From assembly GCA_030220185.1 (NCBI GenBank), contig JASPKZ010004950.1:750001-814000 (forward strand): a stretch of DNA of 64,000 nucleotides, given 5' to 3'. Under the pieces are notes generated by a model. The model saw only the letters and a list, made by a program, of their open reading frames with translations. It did no database searches and had not been told where the DNA came from. The translations under genes and the position numbers were made by a program. Source of the DNA: Diploptera punctata (taxonomy: Eukaryota; Arthropoda; Insecta; Blattodea; Blaberidae). Shown here one piece after another: positions 19,402-29,830 of this stretch. How positions within the stretch are numbered: position 1 is the first letter of the stretch; every line of letters begins with the position of its first letter.

Positions 19402-19875
19402 TGTCGACCATTAAATGCAGCGTTTGAAAATATTTCCCGGTAGTAAAATTACACAGAGAACTAATTTTCAACAGAGATACATGATTTGTGATTGTGTCAT
19501 ATACGAGTCGGAGAGAAAACAGCTGCCCGCTCGTCTTATTGAAGAAAAAAAGCAGTGATGCTGTGTGCACCAGCGGGCAGAGACATGAATGGCTATATTG
19601 AACGGGTCGGGACTCCATCCCGAGTTATCTGGGTTAATGTCGAGCTGCATTGTAATGTCTGGCTAGAAAGAGAAAGAGCATGCAAGAATCGGTGATTACA
19701 TTCAAACAAGCAGGACAAAGAGACTGGCATTACAAATTACCTTAAATATGTTTCGTATTAAAGGTTTGCAGACTGTAAAAGAAAACTGGAGTTGAAAGAG
19801 AATTTTTAATAATTTTTAAAATTTGGTGCAAGACCAGCTACAGTTAGTGTAGATATTAATTTTGCTTCTATATAT
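19402..19875. other. Unrecognised sequence
   Basis: Just right of the piggyBac-like element. The overlapping frames at 19358-19650 on the minus strand have no family motifs. Confidence 0.35.
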
Positions 19876-19985
19876 AGTCTTATCGAACGAGTTAGCTCAC
19901 ACTATTTTTCTTTTTTTTGAGAATTAGGAATTCAAATCCCAGTTCGGACTAAACGATCGAGTTATTTAGTGGTTTCCCCAGTATT
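19876..19985 (+). repeat. tRNA-headed SINE fragment, family unclear
   Basis: It has a degenerate A-box region (CGAACGAGTTAGCTCAC) and a B-box-like GGAATTCAAATCCCAG. No match elsewhere in the window. Confidence 0.35.
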
Positions 19986-20020
19986 CAAAGTAATTGGAAA
20001 ATAATAATAATCATCATCAT

Positions 20021-20366
20021 CCGGTATCATGGCAGCTGCCGCCGTCTTCCGGAAACCAAACGCCATTCCTCTCTGTCCATCCATTGATTTCCTTCCAACC
20101 CTCTGATATTCATAGCTGCTTGTACTCCTTCTATCCAAGTTTTCTTCGGTCTTCCTCTCTTCCTCCTTTCTATTGGGATCCATTCCATAACAATTTTAGG
20201 CAATCCTTACTCTGGCATTCTTTTGACATGACCATATCACAGTAATATTTTCTTTTCTATATTGTAGGCCTATATGATGTCCGGCTCTTTTTGTACACCC
20301 ATAATTTCCCTTATTTCTTTATTTCGTATTCTATCCATTCTAAATTTTCCAGCTGATCTTCTTAAA
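20021..20366 (-). mobile_element. RTE-4 LINE 3' end
   Basis: The reverse complement has the C-terminal signature E-R-R-K-R-G-R-P-K-K-T-W, G-L-E-G-N-Q-W-M-D-R and W-R-L-V-S-G-R-R. An ATGATG/ATTATT tail is at 19996-20020. A close copy is at 37251-37478. Confidence 0.75.
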
Positions 20367-20370
20367 ACTG

Positions 20371-20371
<1 letters not shown>

Positions 20372-20424
<53 letters not shown>

Positions 20425-20735
20425 CAGAATCAAGGATTAGACCTTGAGGTCTGTCCCGATCTCATGTTAGAATTTTGTCTGCATTATTTTACTGGGTCGT
20501 CTTCCATTTCTTCGTCCTAGTGGTCAGTCATGAAGAATCTGCTTCGGGATTTTGTTTTTATCCATTCCATTCATTATAGTCCATGCATTTGTCTTTGTAT
20601 TGTGCTATTCTATCTAATAGCTTGAATATATTTAGTTCTCTTCGTATATCCTCAGTTCGTTTCAGATTGCTATTTTATAGCCAGCCAAACTCCTCAGAAA
20701 CCTCATTTCTGAAGTTTCTACTGGAAAATAATTCA
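20372..20735 (-). mobile_element. RTE-2 LINE fragment with AAT tail
   Basis: An AAT microsatellite (20372-20424) is the 3' tail. The reverse complement of 20428-20735 keeps E-M-R-F-L-R-S-L-A-G-Y-K, L-R-I-Y-E and D-K-N-K-I-P-K-Q-I-L with stops. Confidence 0.65.
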
Positions 20736-20892
20736 CACGTTAATTCAGATTACTATTGCTGTGTCCGGGTTCGATTCCCGGCGAAATACCTGTCTAATTA
20801 CATATGTAATTCTCCTTGTATCTAGACGACCGGAAAATTTGGCTTCTAGGTTCAATGGGGACTATAGGCTTACAAAAGGAGAACTCCATGGC

Positions 20893-21137
20893 GCTACACG
20901 CCTAGAAAACTCTTAGCCTACCAACCGGCTGCTTACCTTACATCCTCATGTGTTAATCACAGAGATGGACGTTCATCTAGCCAGAATAGGAGTGACATGT
21001 GGTCAGCATGTCGGCTTCCCAACCGTTAATTTTTTTAAACTTGGAACCGCTGCTTATTGTAGCTACCCAAATTCCTCACGATGCTGGGTTGGCACCAATC
21101 CCATACTGGCCAAATTCCATGAGAAAATTTCTTCTAA
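20893..21137 (-). repeat. SINE-B copy, 5' part missing
   Basis: Body blocks CATGTGTTAATCACAGAGAT, ATGTGGTCAGCATGTCGG and CACGATGCTGGG are present. It is cut at TTTCTTCT and directly followed by a SINE-C copy on the other strand. Confidence 0.7.
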
Positions 21138-21402
21138 GACAGTGTCAGGAAATTTAAATGCCCAAACTGTCCCTGAACGTCATCTGGCCATTATTATCAT
21201 AATTTTTAATATTCACCTTATTAGATTAAATTTATGAATCCTGGCGCATCATCATCACCACCACCCATCATTCTTGTATCATTGGAGTAGCGTAACCCTG
21301 CCTTCCAGACGCCACAACATAAACTGTGTTACAATATGCTAATGCCAGGAGAAAATACCAGAAATATTGAAATGACAAACTGATGGCATTGAATTATAAA
21401 AA
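21138..21402 (+). repeat. SINE-C copy, head missing
   Basis: It begins in the body (GACAGTGTCAGGAAATTT), has ACGTCATCTGGCCATTATTA, and ends in the shared tail CAAACTGATGGCATTGAATT plus poly-A. Confidence 0.75.
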
Positions 21403-21412
21403 AAAGTTTCTT

Positions 21413-21895
21413 ACTTAATACCTAATACAGGCTTTCCACTTTACAGCAGTTCGCCCTTGATTCCTGCTTTCCAGAGATTCCTATCTTCCCATTGTCCTTC
21501 TTCCATACCCCTCTTCATCATGGCATCATATATTCCATGTTCTTCTACTTCTCCCTCACTTCCTTCTGCCTGGTACCATTCAATCGTAACACCTGTTTAA
21601 GCCACTGGTCTGCCTGGTACCATCCAATCTAACACCTGTTTAAGCCACTGGTCTACCGACATCCGTTGTACATGTCCGTACCACTGTAAAGCTCTCTTTG
21701 TTATCCTTTCGATAACAGACTCTTGTCTGATATATGTATTTCGAATATGTTGTAGCCTGGATATTCTCATACTTCTCCGTAATCCATCCATTTCTGTCGC
21801 CAAGATTATTTTCTGCATCCTTTCATTTCCTATTGTCCAGCTTTCTGATCCATATGTAAGTATACTTTCTATTATTGTCTGTATAATCTCCTTTT
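21413..21895 (-). mobile_element. RTE-5 LINE fragment with internal tandem duplication
   Basis: The reverse complement keeps R-I-T-K-R-A-L-Q-W-Y-G-H-V-Q-R-M, Q-W-L-K-Q-V-L and further the tail seen at 5410-5629. A 43/44-bp unit starting TCTGCCTGGTACCAT is duplicated in tandem at 21565-21608 and 21609-21651, which repeats the Q-W-L-K-Q region. Confidence 0.75.
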
Positions 21896-21914
21896 TTTCT
21901 GGTCAAAAAAATTC

Positions 21915-22322
21915 TTGTCTTGTCTTGTAAGCCCATGTTTCCCTTAACAGAGATTTAGGCGCTCTCCCCCCACAGGGAAGAATTTGAACCATACTAATTT
22001 AGTTACACTTGTTTTCGTATAGATGTAATTTTGAATGGTCCGTGGTCAGCGTTCCTCCTCATACTGACATCTAGGAAACCAAGGTAGTACTAGGACGGGA
22101 AAATTCGGTAAATTTTGCTTAGTGGCCTTTTCATTCAGGCTTAAGGATCTTTTAGGAGCCTGAAAATCTTAAGACTCAGGACCCACAGCTTAAAGTCTCT
22201 TCCGGAGGACTTGCTCCTTGGATTTTTCCATCCTAAAGAAATCCATCAACCCCGGCCGGGTTTGAACCTGCGAATCTCGGGACCAGAGGCAAGGAGCATA
22301 ACCACAAGTCCACCGCGGCCGA
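21915..22322 (-). repeat. SINE-A, full length
   Basis: On the minus strand it begins TCGGCCGCGGTGGACTTGTG, has the GGTTCAAACCCGGCC box, and ends ACATGGGCTTACAAGACAAG. This 408-bp copy is the best reference for the family here. Confidence 0.85.
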
Positions 22323-22984
22323 TTCAAAAAAATTCTAATAGTGTAAATATTTTAGACATTTAAGTGTCTATGAAGTACATGTTGTCAAGCTCTTTACGGG
22401 GAATTTAGAGACGTTATGCTATTGGATGACAAACGTAAAACAGTGCAAAGTCTCCTCATTTGATACTAGTGTTGTGAAAAAAGGGAGAAGATTAGTTAGT
22501 TAATGAATGAATGAAAGTATGTCTAGTTCAAGAAACATTACTATGTGTGAGGAACAGGAAGTCCGTTACAGACTGTCTACTGTTTCTGGAGCAGAGAAAT
22601 TCGAGTGTTTCCGTTTCACATCTCTATGTATTTACGATGTTGCCACGTTTATGCATCCGAATAGTCAAACAATTTGTAAGTGAAGGCGAAAAGTATCTCC
22701 GCTATGTAACCTTTTCACGTTCTGTATTATCCATCTTACAAATAATTATGTGCTGCCATCCAAGGACATCTTTAATGGCGATCTTTGTATCCTATAATTT
22801 ACTACTGCGCCCAAACATTCTTCCAAATTATCTGATGAGATGTGTGAAGGGAAATGTTTTGATTTTCAAAGCACCTGCCACCTTTATTTAGATATATCTT
22901 TGCTCAATTAAACAAGTATCTTCGAAAAATAATTTTAAAATTTAGCGCTTACTTCACTGTTATTCTCCCAGTAACTGGAACCCA
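22323..22984. other. Unrecognised sequence with a 126-codon ORF
   Basis: An ATG-started frame at 22511-22891 (+) is the longest in the window not tied to a repeat. It is cysteine- and leucine-rich without motifs I know, and the composition fits chance. I do not call it a gene. Confidence 0.3.
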
Positions 22985-23455
22985 GTTAGTCCTATCATAT
23001 GAATGCGAAACATAAATTCTTACTTTGAAGGAGGAAAGGAGATTATGAGTGTTTGAGAATAAAGTTCTTAAGGAAAATGTTTGGATCAAAGAGAGATGAA
23101 CAGATAGTTGAATGGAGAAAACTACATAGCAATGAGTTACGTGGTCTTTATAGGAAGCCAGATATAATAAAAACAATTAAGTCTCGTAGCCTGCGATGGG
23201 CAGGACATGTGGCATGAATGGGGAATGAAAGAGGTGCATGGAGGCTGATTGTACGAAAACCAGAGAGAAAAAGCCCAGTTGGTAGATCAAGAATAAGATG
23301 GGAGAATAACATTGACCATGATTTGAGTGAAGTAGATTATATCGTACAAGGGATGATTGAAAAAATATTAGCCCAGGATATGGATGTATGGATAGCTTAT
23401 GTCCGCGCAGCGTTAGTGCCAGTGAGTTAGTTAATTAGTTGGTTAGCGATGAAGT
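22985..23455 (+). mobile_element. RTE-1 LINE fragment, broken frame
   Basis: Pieces Y-E-C-E-T (degraded), K-M-F-G-S-K-R-D-E-Q, S-L-R-W-A-G-H-V-A, G-N-E-R-G-A-W-R-L and R-W-E-N-N-I-D-H-D-L are legible across stops. It ends in a CAGTGAGTTAGTTAATTAG tail. Confidence 0.75.
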
Positions 23456-23876
23456 AGTTGAGATTAATGTAATTTGCATAATTATGATTAATCCAAAAGC
23501 TTATTAATTTTAATTAAAAGTTCGCAGCATTAGCTTAGCCAATAGCATGCATGTTTCCTGACAACCAGTCAGGATTTCATACTAAATATGGGTATAAATT
23601 TGTATAATTTTTTTTCAATATCGTGTCAGGATTATGGGTACTATTTATAATCTATAGATTAGGTACCAGATGCCTGGCTTGAATTCTAAATTCCTCCACA
23701 ATACACGTTGACAAAATATGAAATTGTATTATTGATAGTATTTCGTCTGTTCGGTTGGAAGGCATATTAGTGCCTGTGCATGGCCCTCCAAAATAAATGA
23801 AAATAGTCTTAGTTGTACTAGATCGACGAGAAGCACAGATGCAATATAGACTATAAGGAAACATTGTTATAATTTA
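23456..23876. other. Unrecognised sequence
   Basis: AT-rich, no coding signal or shared repeat seen. Confidence 0.35.
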
Positions 23877-24246
23877 TTTTGTCTTTTTTACTCCTGGCGC
23901 GACAGTCCTAAAAGGACATTAACCTAACAGCCGGCTGCTGGCCTCACATCCACATGTGTCAATCACAGGAGTAGATGATCATTCAGCCAGTGTAGGGGTG
24001 ATATGTGGTCAGCATGTCGAGTCCCCCAGCCGTTATGGCTGGTTTTCTCAACCTGGAGCCGCTACTTATTGTAGCTACCCAAATGCCTCACGATGCTGGG
24101 TGGGCTCCGGTCCTATACTGGCCGAAATACCATGAGAAAATTTCTTCCCCCATGGAGACTCGAAAACCAGTGCAAGTCCCGTAGCTCTGCGCCAAGGCTT
24201 CCTGCTTTAACCTCTCGGCTACGGCGCGGGACTTTGTTTTGTCTTT
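23877..24246 (-). repeat. SINE-B, near full length
   Basis: A 10-bp direct repeat TTTTGTCTTT (23877-23886, 24237-24246) probably marks the target duplication. The head GTCCCGCGCCGTAGCCGAGA and the full SINE-B body are present on the minus strand. Confidence 0.8.
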
Positions 24247-24289
24247 ATATACCCGTATATCCCCACGTGGCGGGAATGGTGCTCCCTTT

Positions 24290-24500
24290 GGGCAGTTTAA
24301 CCATGCTAGAGGTTAGCTCATTTACTCAAATGAGACATCTTATAGGTAAATACAGTATTACTTGGATGGGAAATGTCGATTAAATTTTGCATAGAGGCTC
24401 TAAGAGTGGAAGAGAAGGCCACATGGTCTTAACTCCACCAGGCTAAACAGATTTATTCTGTTCGATCCCAAAATATTTCAGACTCAGGGCCCCCGGTCTT
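24290..24500 (-). repeat. Degenerate SINE-A-like sequence
   Basis: GGAAATGTCGATTAAATTTTGC, AAAATATTTCAGACTCAGGG and nearby blocks resemble SINE-A, strongly diverged. Confidence 0.35.
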
Positions 24501-24516
24501 TATATATATATATATA

Positions 24517-24815
24517 GCACGCCGTAGCGTAGTGGTTAAGGCACTGAGCTACAAGCCGGAGGGTCGAGGGTTCAAGTCCCGTTGGGGTCAGGATTTTTAA
24601 ACTGACCCAAACCCTCTGGCGGCACTATGGCCCTGGGGTCGACTCAGCCTCTAACGGAAATCGGTACCAGACGCTTGTTCTGGGGCAAAGGCGGCCGTCA
24701 TGCAGGGCTGACAACCCGGCTGACATAAAAGTGCCGATTGTCTAGAAAAAGTGGGAGCCTTAACCTCCTACTACCCCAAGGGCCTCCGGGTCTGTTGTGG
24801 GATCACTTTACTTAC
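24517..24815 (+). repeat. SINE-D, tRNA-headed
   Basis: It opens ACGCCGTAGCGTAGTGGTTA (A box) with GGTTCAAGTCCC (B box), followed by a GC-rich body with CCCTGGGGTCGACTCAGCC. Only copy in the window. It abuts a LINE fragment. Confidence 0.65.
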
Positions 24816-24824
24816 TTACATACA

Positions 24825-25037
24825 TATAAACAATTAAATTGGTATGGGCACGTACGACGAATGCAAGAAGAAAGATTACCCAGGAAAACATTGGAATGGT
24901 GTCCACCTGGAAGAAGGAGGAGAGGAAGACCTCGAAACTCGTGGATGAAGGAAATAAGAACTGGAATGAGAGCAAGGGGACTGGAGGACATGGATTGGAT
25001 GGAGAGAGACGAATGGAGAAGAAAAATAAAAAATTAG
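24825..25037 (+). pseudogene. RTE-7-like LINE, C-terminal end
   Basis: About 70 codons to a TAG are open: L-N-W-Y-G-H-V-R-R-M, E-E-R-L-P-R-K-T-L-E-W, P-P-G-R-R-R-R-G-R-P-R and M-E-R-D-E-W-R-R-K. Upstream sequence is SINE-D, so the LINE was 5' truncated or cut. Confidence 0.75.
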
Positions 25038-25097
25038 GCAGAGAAAGATGTGTAAACATTAAAATTCTGTATATAAATTTAAAAAAAATAGTATTCA

Positions 25098-25429
25098 GCG
25101 CTAGAGCCGAGTGGTTAAGTCAAAATCCTTGGCACAGAGCTACGGGGGTTGCGCTGATTCGAGTCACCAGGGAGAAAGAAATGTTCTAATGGAATTTCGG
25201 TTAGTATGGGACGGTGCCCAACCAGCATCGTGATGCATTTGGGTATCTACAATAAGTAGCGGCTCCATGTTGAGAAAACCAGCTATAACGGCTGGGGACC
25301 CGACATGCTGACCACATGTCACCCCTACACTGGCAGGATGATCGTCTACCTCTATGATTAACACGTTATGGATGGGACGGCAGTAGCGATTTGTAGGCCT
25401 AGGGCTTTCTAGGCCTGTCGTGCCATGGC

Positions 25430-25461
<32 letters not shown>
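25098..25461 (+). repeat. SINE-B copy followed by TA microsatellite
   Basis: The head GAGCCGAGTGGTTAAGT and the body through TTTCTAGGCCTGTCG are present. A TA run follows at 25433-25461. Confidence 0.75.
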
Positions 25462-25467
<6 letters not shown>

Positions 25468-25469
<2 letters not shown>

Positions 25470-25958
25470 TAGAAGTCCCGGCCACGCGTTGCTGTGGCTA
25501 AGGTATACGTTAAATATTTAAATTAAGTTGCTCTCTTTCAACCAGATTACTTAAAACTAATACTTACACACGAAATTAATAATATTGAAAATAAAATAAA
25601 CACTGAACACACTTAAATTATGAAATAATCAATATTTGTAATTCAATTGAAATTCGCGGTTGCAACAAAAAGCACAGCCATTTGGATCTCTTTTGTTAAA
25701 TAATAAAACCAATTACCTTACCAAATTACCTTACACCGCCATCTGTTAGAATCGTATGGAACTCTCAGATAATTATAACTCTTTGTTAAATAATAAACAA
25801 ATAATTTGCAAAAAAATAATGCGACTATAAATTTAGTTACAAACTACCCTAAGTCTCAAGTTGAATCAAACTGCACACAGCGTGCAAAATTTTATTAAAA
25901 TCGGTTCAGTAGTTTAGGATTCCATCGCGGACAAACAACGTGACACGAAATGTTTATA

Positions 25959-25994
<36 letters not shown>
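25468..25994 (+). repeat. Candidate non-autonomous retroelement ending in TA repeats
   Basis: It starts AGAAGTCCCGGCCACGCGTT just after one TA run and ends AAATCGGTTCAGTAGTTTAG, GCGGACAAACAACGTGACAC and a second TA run (25960-25994). Sequences of this type are common at RTE-like ends in insects as I remember it; no coding part is visible. Confidence 0.4.
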
Positions 25995-25997
<3 letters not shown>

Positions 25998-26120
25998 GTC
26001 ACTGCTATAAAGTAAAATGTTCTCTTTAATTTGCTTACTTGTTATAGTCAGCTACTAGATGGCAGTGAAGACCGAGTTCTCGCAACATCTAGTAATAATG
26101 GAGAATATAATACATATATA

Positions 26121-26230
26121 AAGAAAAATAAATGTTTGAATTGGATTCGCCTGGTGGTGTAATGGATATCACACTGAGGTACAGACTCAGAGATCCGGGT
26201 TCGATTCCCGTCCAGGCATTTATTTTTCTT
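26121..26230 (+). repeat. tRNA-like sequence inside a 14-bp inverted repeat
   Basis: 26148-26218 folds as a tRNA: acceptor CGCCTGG/CCAGGCA (first pair mismatched), A box TGGTGTAATGG, anticodon stem CTGAG/CTCAG with a 7-base loop GTACAGA (U33, anticodon ACA) and B box GGTTCGATTCC. The T stem has one mismatch. AAGAAAAATAAATG at 26121-26134 is the exact reverse complement of 26217-26230. Anticodon ACA is rarely or never used, so a tRNA-derived repeat is more likely than a working Cys tRNA. Confidence 0.55.
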
Positions 26231-26257
26231 ATCATATATATATATATATATATATAT

Positions 26258-26792
26258 TAGTCAAATCATTGTTCATTTTAATAAAACGAAGGCGAAATTT
26301 ACTTATATGTATTTTAGTGTACCGTTATGATCAAGAGGAATACCAAAATCAAATAGATGTCATTTTAATTAGGAAAATACTAACAGCTTATCTTACTAAC
26401 AACTCTTGAGTTTTATGAACAATTTCATTCTGAATGTAGTCTTATCGCTAACGTCAAAAAAGTATCACCACAGTGGGAAACGCTAGATATTAATTTATGA
26501 AAGTTAAGTGGGAAGTTAAACAAGGCCTATTTAACACGGGCCTCGTAATAAATTAAAAATAAAGAGGGTTAAGGCCTGGGTACACACATTCCCAAGCTGC
26601 ATCGTTCTCATGTAGCGAGGTTATGCAAATTGTGTGCTAACATAAAAATGAACGTCTCAAGGTTATCCGGTGAACCCTTTTCCTTTCTCCTTGACTGTTA
26701 GCTTCCCAGCAGATTCATTATCTTCTTTCTGTGCCAGGAAAAACCTTCGTACAGCCAACATGTGTAACTTATGTAAACTACAGATGGACAAA
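26258..26792. other. Unrecognised sequence
   Basis: Follows a TA run at 26233-26257. No gene or repeat seen. Confidence 0.35.
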
Positions 26793-26836
<44 letters not shown>

Positions 26837-27200
26837 GGCAGTGCCTATTATTACTTATGGATCCGAAACATGGACAGTGACAACACAACAATCTGCCAGA
26901 ATACAAGCTGCTGAAATGAAATTCCTCAGACCAATAGCAGGATATCAAAGAACTGACAAAAAACACAACACAGAAATAAAGCAACTAAAAGTAGAGGAAT
27001 TAAACACAACTATAGTGAAATACAAAACAAACTGGAAAGAACACTTAGCAAGGATGGCTGAGAATAGAATACCAAAAGCAGCATACAGCTATTTACCACG
27101 AGGAAGAAGTTTGGGAAGACCAAAGAAAAGATGGAAACAGCAGCAATTTGGAGTCGGAACAGGCTAGTAAATAAGCCTAAACCATGATGAAGAAAAAAAA
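26793..27200 (+). mobile_element. RTE-2 LINE fragment behind an ATT microsatellite
   Basis: The ATT tract (26793-26834) lies at the 5' side of the LINE, an unusual place for it. The LINE ends with GATGAAGAAAAAAAAG and then meets an RTE-1 end. Confidence 0.7.
26835..27167 (+). pseudogene. RTE-2 reverse transcriptase C-terminal fragment, frame open
   Basis: About 110 codons are uninterrupted to TAG: M-A-V-P-I-I-T-Y-G-S-E-T-W, A-A-E-M-K-F-L-R-P-I-A-G-Y-Q-R-T-D, W-K-E-H-L-A-R-M, R-I-P-K-A, Y-L-P-R-G-R-S-L-G-R-P-K-K-R-W. The longer frame starting at 26670 takes in the microsatellite and upstream sequence and is not a gene start. Confidence 0.8.
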
Positions 27201-27215
27201 GTATTAGTATAACGT

Positions 27216-27328
27216 GCATACAGGGAATGATTGGAAAGCATTAGCTCAGGATAGGGATGTATGGAGAGCTTATGTCCGCGCGGCCATGAACCTACGGGTT
27301 CAATAGTGCCAGTGAGTAAGTATGTATT
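27216..27328 (+). mobile_element. RTE-1 LINE 3' end
   Basis: G-N-D-W-K-A-L-A-Q-D-R-D-V-W-R-A-Y and the family stop, with a GTGAGTAAGTATG tail. Upstream part absent. Confidence 0.7.
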
Positions 27329-27423
27329 ATAACATGCATTCGATCCCACAAATGATTTTGAAAAGAGAGAAGCTTAGGCCTGTAAGTTATGTTATAAGAT
27401 AAAAATACAAGAATTCCAGTAGA

Positions 27424-27640
27424 ATCTATCAAAACATTATAGAATTATAGGCTTTCATGGTCAGTGTCGTGACTCTTAAGTTGATTGTCCGAGCTTATTG
27501 GACATTTTCAGAAGATTATGCGCGACTTCTGTGAACTCTCGAAGATGTCTACTGCAGCAGTAGATGAAACGTGGAGTTTAAATAAAATTGGACCACCGCC
27601 AATAAGTCCGGAAGATCAGTTTAAGAGTCAACATTAACGT
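27424..27640. repeat. Foldback with hammerhead-like strings (Penelope-type end?)
   Basis: Arms at 27471-27501 and 27599-27629 are imperfect reverse complements (GACTCTTAAGTTGATTGTCC against GACTCTTAAACTGATCTTCC). Between them lies TCGAAGATG, a TCTACTG/CAGTAGA hairpin, then GAAACGT, the order of a decayed hammerhead core. It shares GGCTTTCA and the CCACCGCC edge with 40565-40770. Confidence 0.45.
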
Positions 27641-27689
27641 GGATTGGATATAGCCTACAGAAAATATGAAGGCAGACAGATTACTGAAA

Positions 27690-27935
27690 TAGATTTATGA
27701 ACGAAATCCGACAGGAAGAAGGAAAAAAGGAAACCAAAACTAACATGGGCCCTAGGAGTATCAAAAAAGTGGATAAAGAGGCTTGGAGGAAGAACCTGGG
27801 AAAAAGAGAGACTGGAGATTGGCCATTTAATTTTAAAATCGGCACAGGAAGATGTCAAAAACATTGTAAAGCTTGGATTATTATTATTATTATTATTATT
27901 ACTATTAGTATTATTATTATTATTATTATTGTTAT
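27690..27935 (+). mobile_element. RTE-6 LINE 3' end with ATT tail
   Basis: The end region has K-E-A-W-R-K-N-L-G-K-R and, after a frame change, A-Q-E-D-V-K-N-I-V-K-L-G. An ATT microsatellite at 27876-27935 forms the tail. Family assignment rests on layout more than on motifs. Confidence 0.5.
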
Positions 27936-27939
27936 TTAA

Positions 27940-28236
27940 GTCCACCGCTGTGGTCTCGAGGTAGCGAGCTGCCTTTTCACGCAGCGGGACCGGGTACGAT
28001 CCCCGGTCGGGACAGTTTTTCTGTAAGACAAACTTTAAGGCCCAAACGGTTCCCGAAATCATATGGCCATCATCATCCTTACCATTATCATCACCATCAT
28101 CATCCTTCACCGGTGTGGAAAGCAACGGGAAGCTACGACACCTACAATTCCCTAGTAAAGCTGCAAAGCATAGCATGAAAGTGCTATGATTGCAGTGAAA
28201 GACCTGCCCTGGGGCAGAATTGCTATGGATGGATGG

Positions 28237-28292
<56 letters not shown>
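27940..28292 (+). repeat. SINE-C, alternative tail (type 2), then ATT repeat
   Basis: The head CCACCGCTGTGGTCTCGAGG and the usual body are followed by the type 2 tail: CACCGGTGTGGAAAGCAACG and GGGGCAGAATTGCTATGGAT. An ATT tract (28237-28292) ends it. Other type 2 copies are at 51439 and 62862. Confidence 0.8.
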
Positions 28293-28293
<1 letters not shown>

Positions 28294-29319
28294 GACCCCA
28301 TTTGTGCAGTGCTTCGATTCCCGCAAACTATAGATGTTTTCTTAGGCATTAAATTAACGTATATCATAACTAAATTTTATTTATTTATTGATCGACTTAT
28401 TGTAGAATAAAGACATTCCAAATTATTAGTACCAAAGAGCTATGATACGATATCAATTAGGCTTATAAACGATTTTAACACACAAATATAGACTGTTTAG
28501 TAAATAACAGGTTGCATGATGAAATTATTTGTTACATGAATAACATATAAGACTAAAGAAGAAGAAATAAATATATAAGAATCTAAGAAAGGAGGAATAT
28601 TTCGAAGATGTCTGTCTATGCGGTCAAGAAGTAACATTGTTGCATATATTGCAATCGGTACCGGTATCGAGTTGGATTAAAAGCCCTGGCGAACGTTCCT
28701 CAGGAATTTTATCAACTGACAGGTTCTATTAAATTCGTGTCCCAACTTGCAGGAAAAATCTGCGGCTCCATAATCATCATCAATACTGTTCATATGACAT
28801 TAAGTACAGATATCAGAGTCATCTAGTTTATAATGGAACCAAATTATCAGAGTCCCATCATATATCGAGTTACTGACATTAGTGTCTATCAACTGGAATT
28901 TAAATGCCCATTCCAGAGATACAATATGCATCTGGGCTAGGGGGAGAGCGAGTAGCGAAGTTCGTAGGCTAGACATGCCAATAGCTTCTTTAAAAATGTC
29001 GCTTTTTGGCTATTACAGTTATATCTAGAATGATAATTTGAAAAGTAGTTTTCACAGTCAGATTTATATTAACAAATATTGCAACAGTTGTGTTATGTAA
29101 TGAGTGCAGATGATGACATATGAAAGTACAATAAATTCTAATCTTAATAATGTAGACAACAAATGTTTTCGTTTTGAAGAAAAAACTCAGATTCCACAAA
29201 AAAAAAAGTAATACATATATATAAAGGTATTAACATTAATAATAGTTCTATTAAATAGAAATATTGATAAAATTCCCTTCCATCCTTACTTTTCCATTAA
29301 AGACACTTTCGGATTTTCG
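28293..29319. other. Unrecognised AT-rich sequence
   Basis: No coding signal or shared repeat seen. Confidence 0.35.
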
Positions 29320-29612
29320 TTTTTTTTTTCTCCAATGCCACCAGGTTGTCTTTTTGAATGACTTTTCTGGCTTTCTCCCCTAGAATTGGCGGAATTTTAA
29401 TCAATTTCTTAATTTGGGGCACCTGAAAGGCGGAGTTACGTTACCCCGATGATATGATGGATGATAAATGATAATGAAGTGCCAAGGAAGTCCTTAACCT
29501 AAAGGTAACTTAAATGTCCAGACCATGGCAACTACAGGAATAATTAATTCCATTTTAAGGAAAAATGATTTTCGTCTGAACTGGATTCGAACCCAAGACC
29601 TCACTGTAATGG
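29320..29612 (-). repeat. SINE-E copy
   Basis: Starts with poly-T and the shared tail in reverse (CCAATGCCACCAGGTTGTC), and ends near the tRNA-like GGATTCGAACCCAAGAC. It aligns with 42881-43194. Confidence 0.7.
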
Positions 29613-29652
29613 TATAGGGGTATTCTATAGGTCGTGACCAAATTCTTCTTAG

Positions 29653-29765
29653 TTGTTGTTTGTTGTCTAATGTGCTGCATCTAACACTGAGGTCATTAGC
29701 AGTCTTGCTCCCCAATACTTTGAGGTCTTAGAATCTTCATGTTTGACAGCGGTACAGTTGTTCAG
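29653..29765. repeat. Dispersed repeat pair member (mate at 56102)
   Basis: TTGTCTAATGTGCTGCATCT, CTGAGGTCATTAGCAG and TTGCTCCCCAATACTT match 56102-56215 with scattered changes. Family unknown. Confidence 0.6.
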
Positions 29766-29830
29766 ATGACGTTCGTCCATTTCTTCATCTGGGTGATTGC
29801 ATAAAATGCATTTCGGTGAAGGAATTCATC

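Noticed and set aside
22511..22891. 126-codon ATG-started frame as a host gene
   Set aside because: No recognisable motif, no splice or promoter context I can support, and length is within chance for an AT-rich 64-kb window.
26148..26218. Functional tRNA-Cys gene
   Set aside because: Anticodon would be ACA, the first acceptor pair and one T-stem pair are mismatched, and the window is full of tRNA-derived repeats.
27655..28326. 223-codon minus-strand frame rich in Asn
   Set aside because: It is the translation of ATT microsatellites and SINE-C, not a coding gene.
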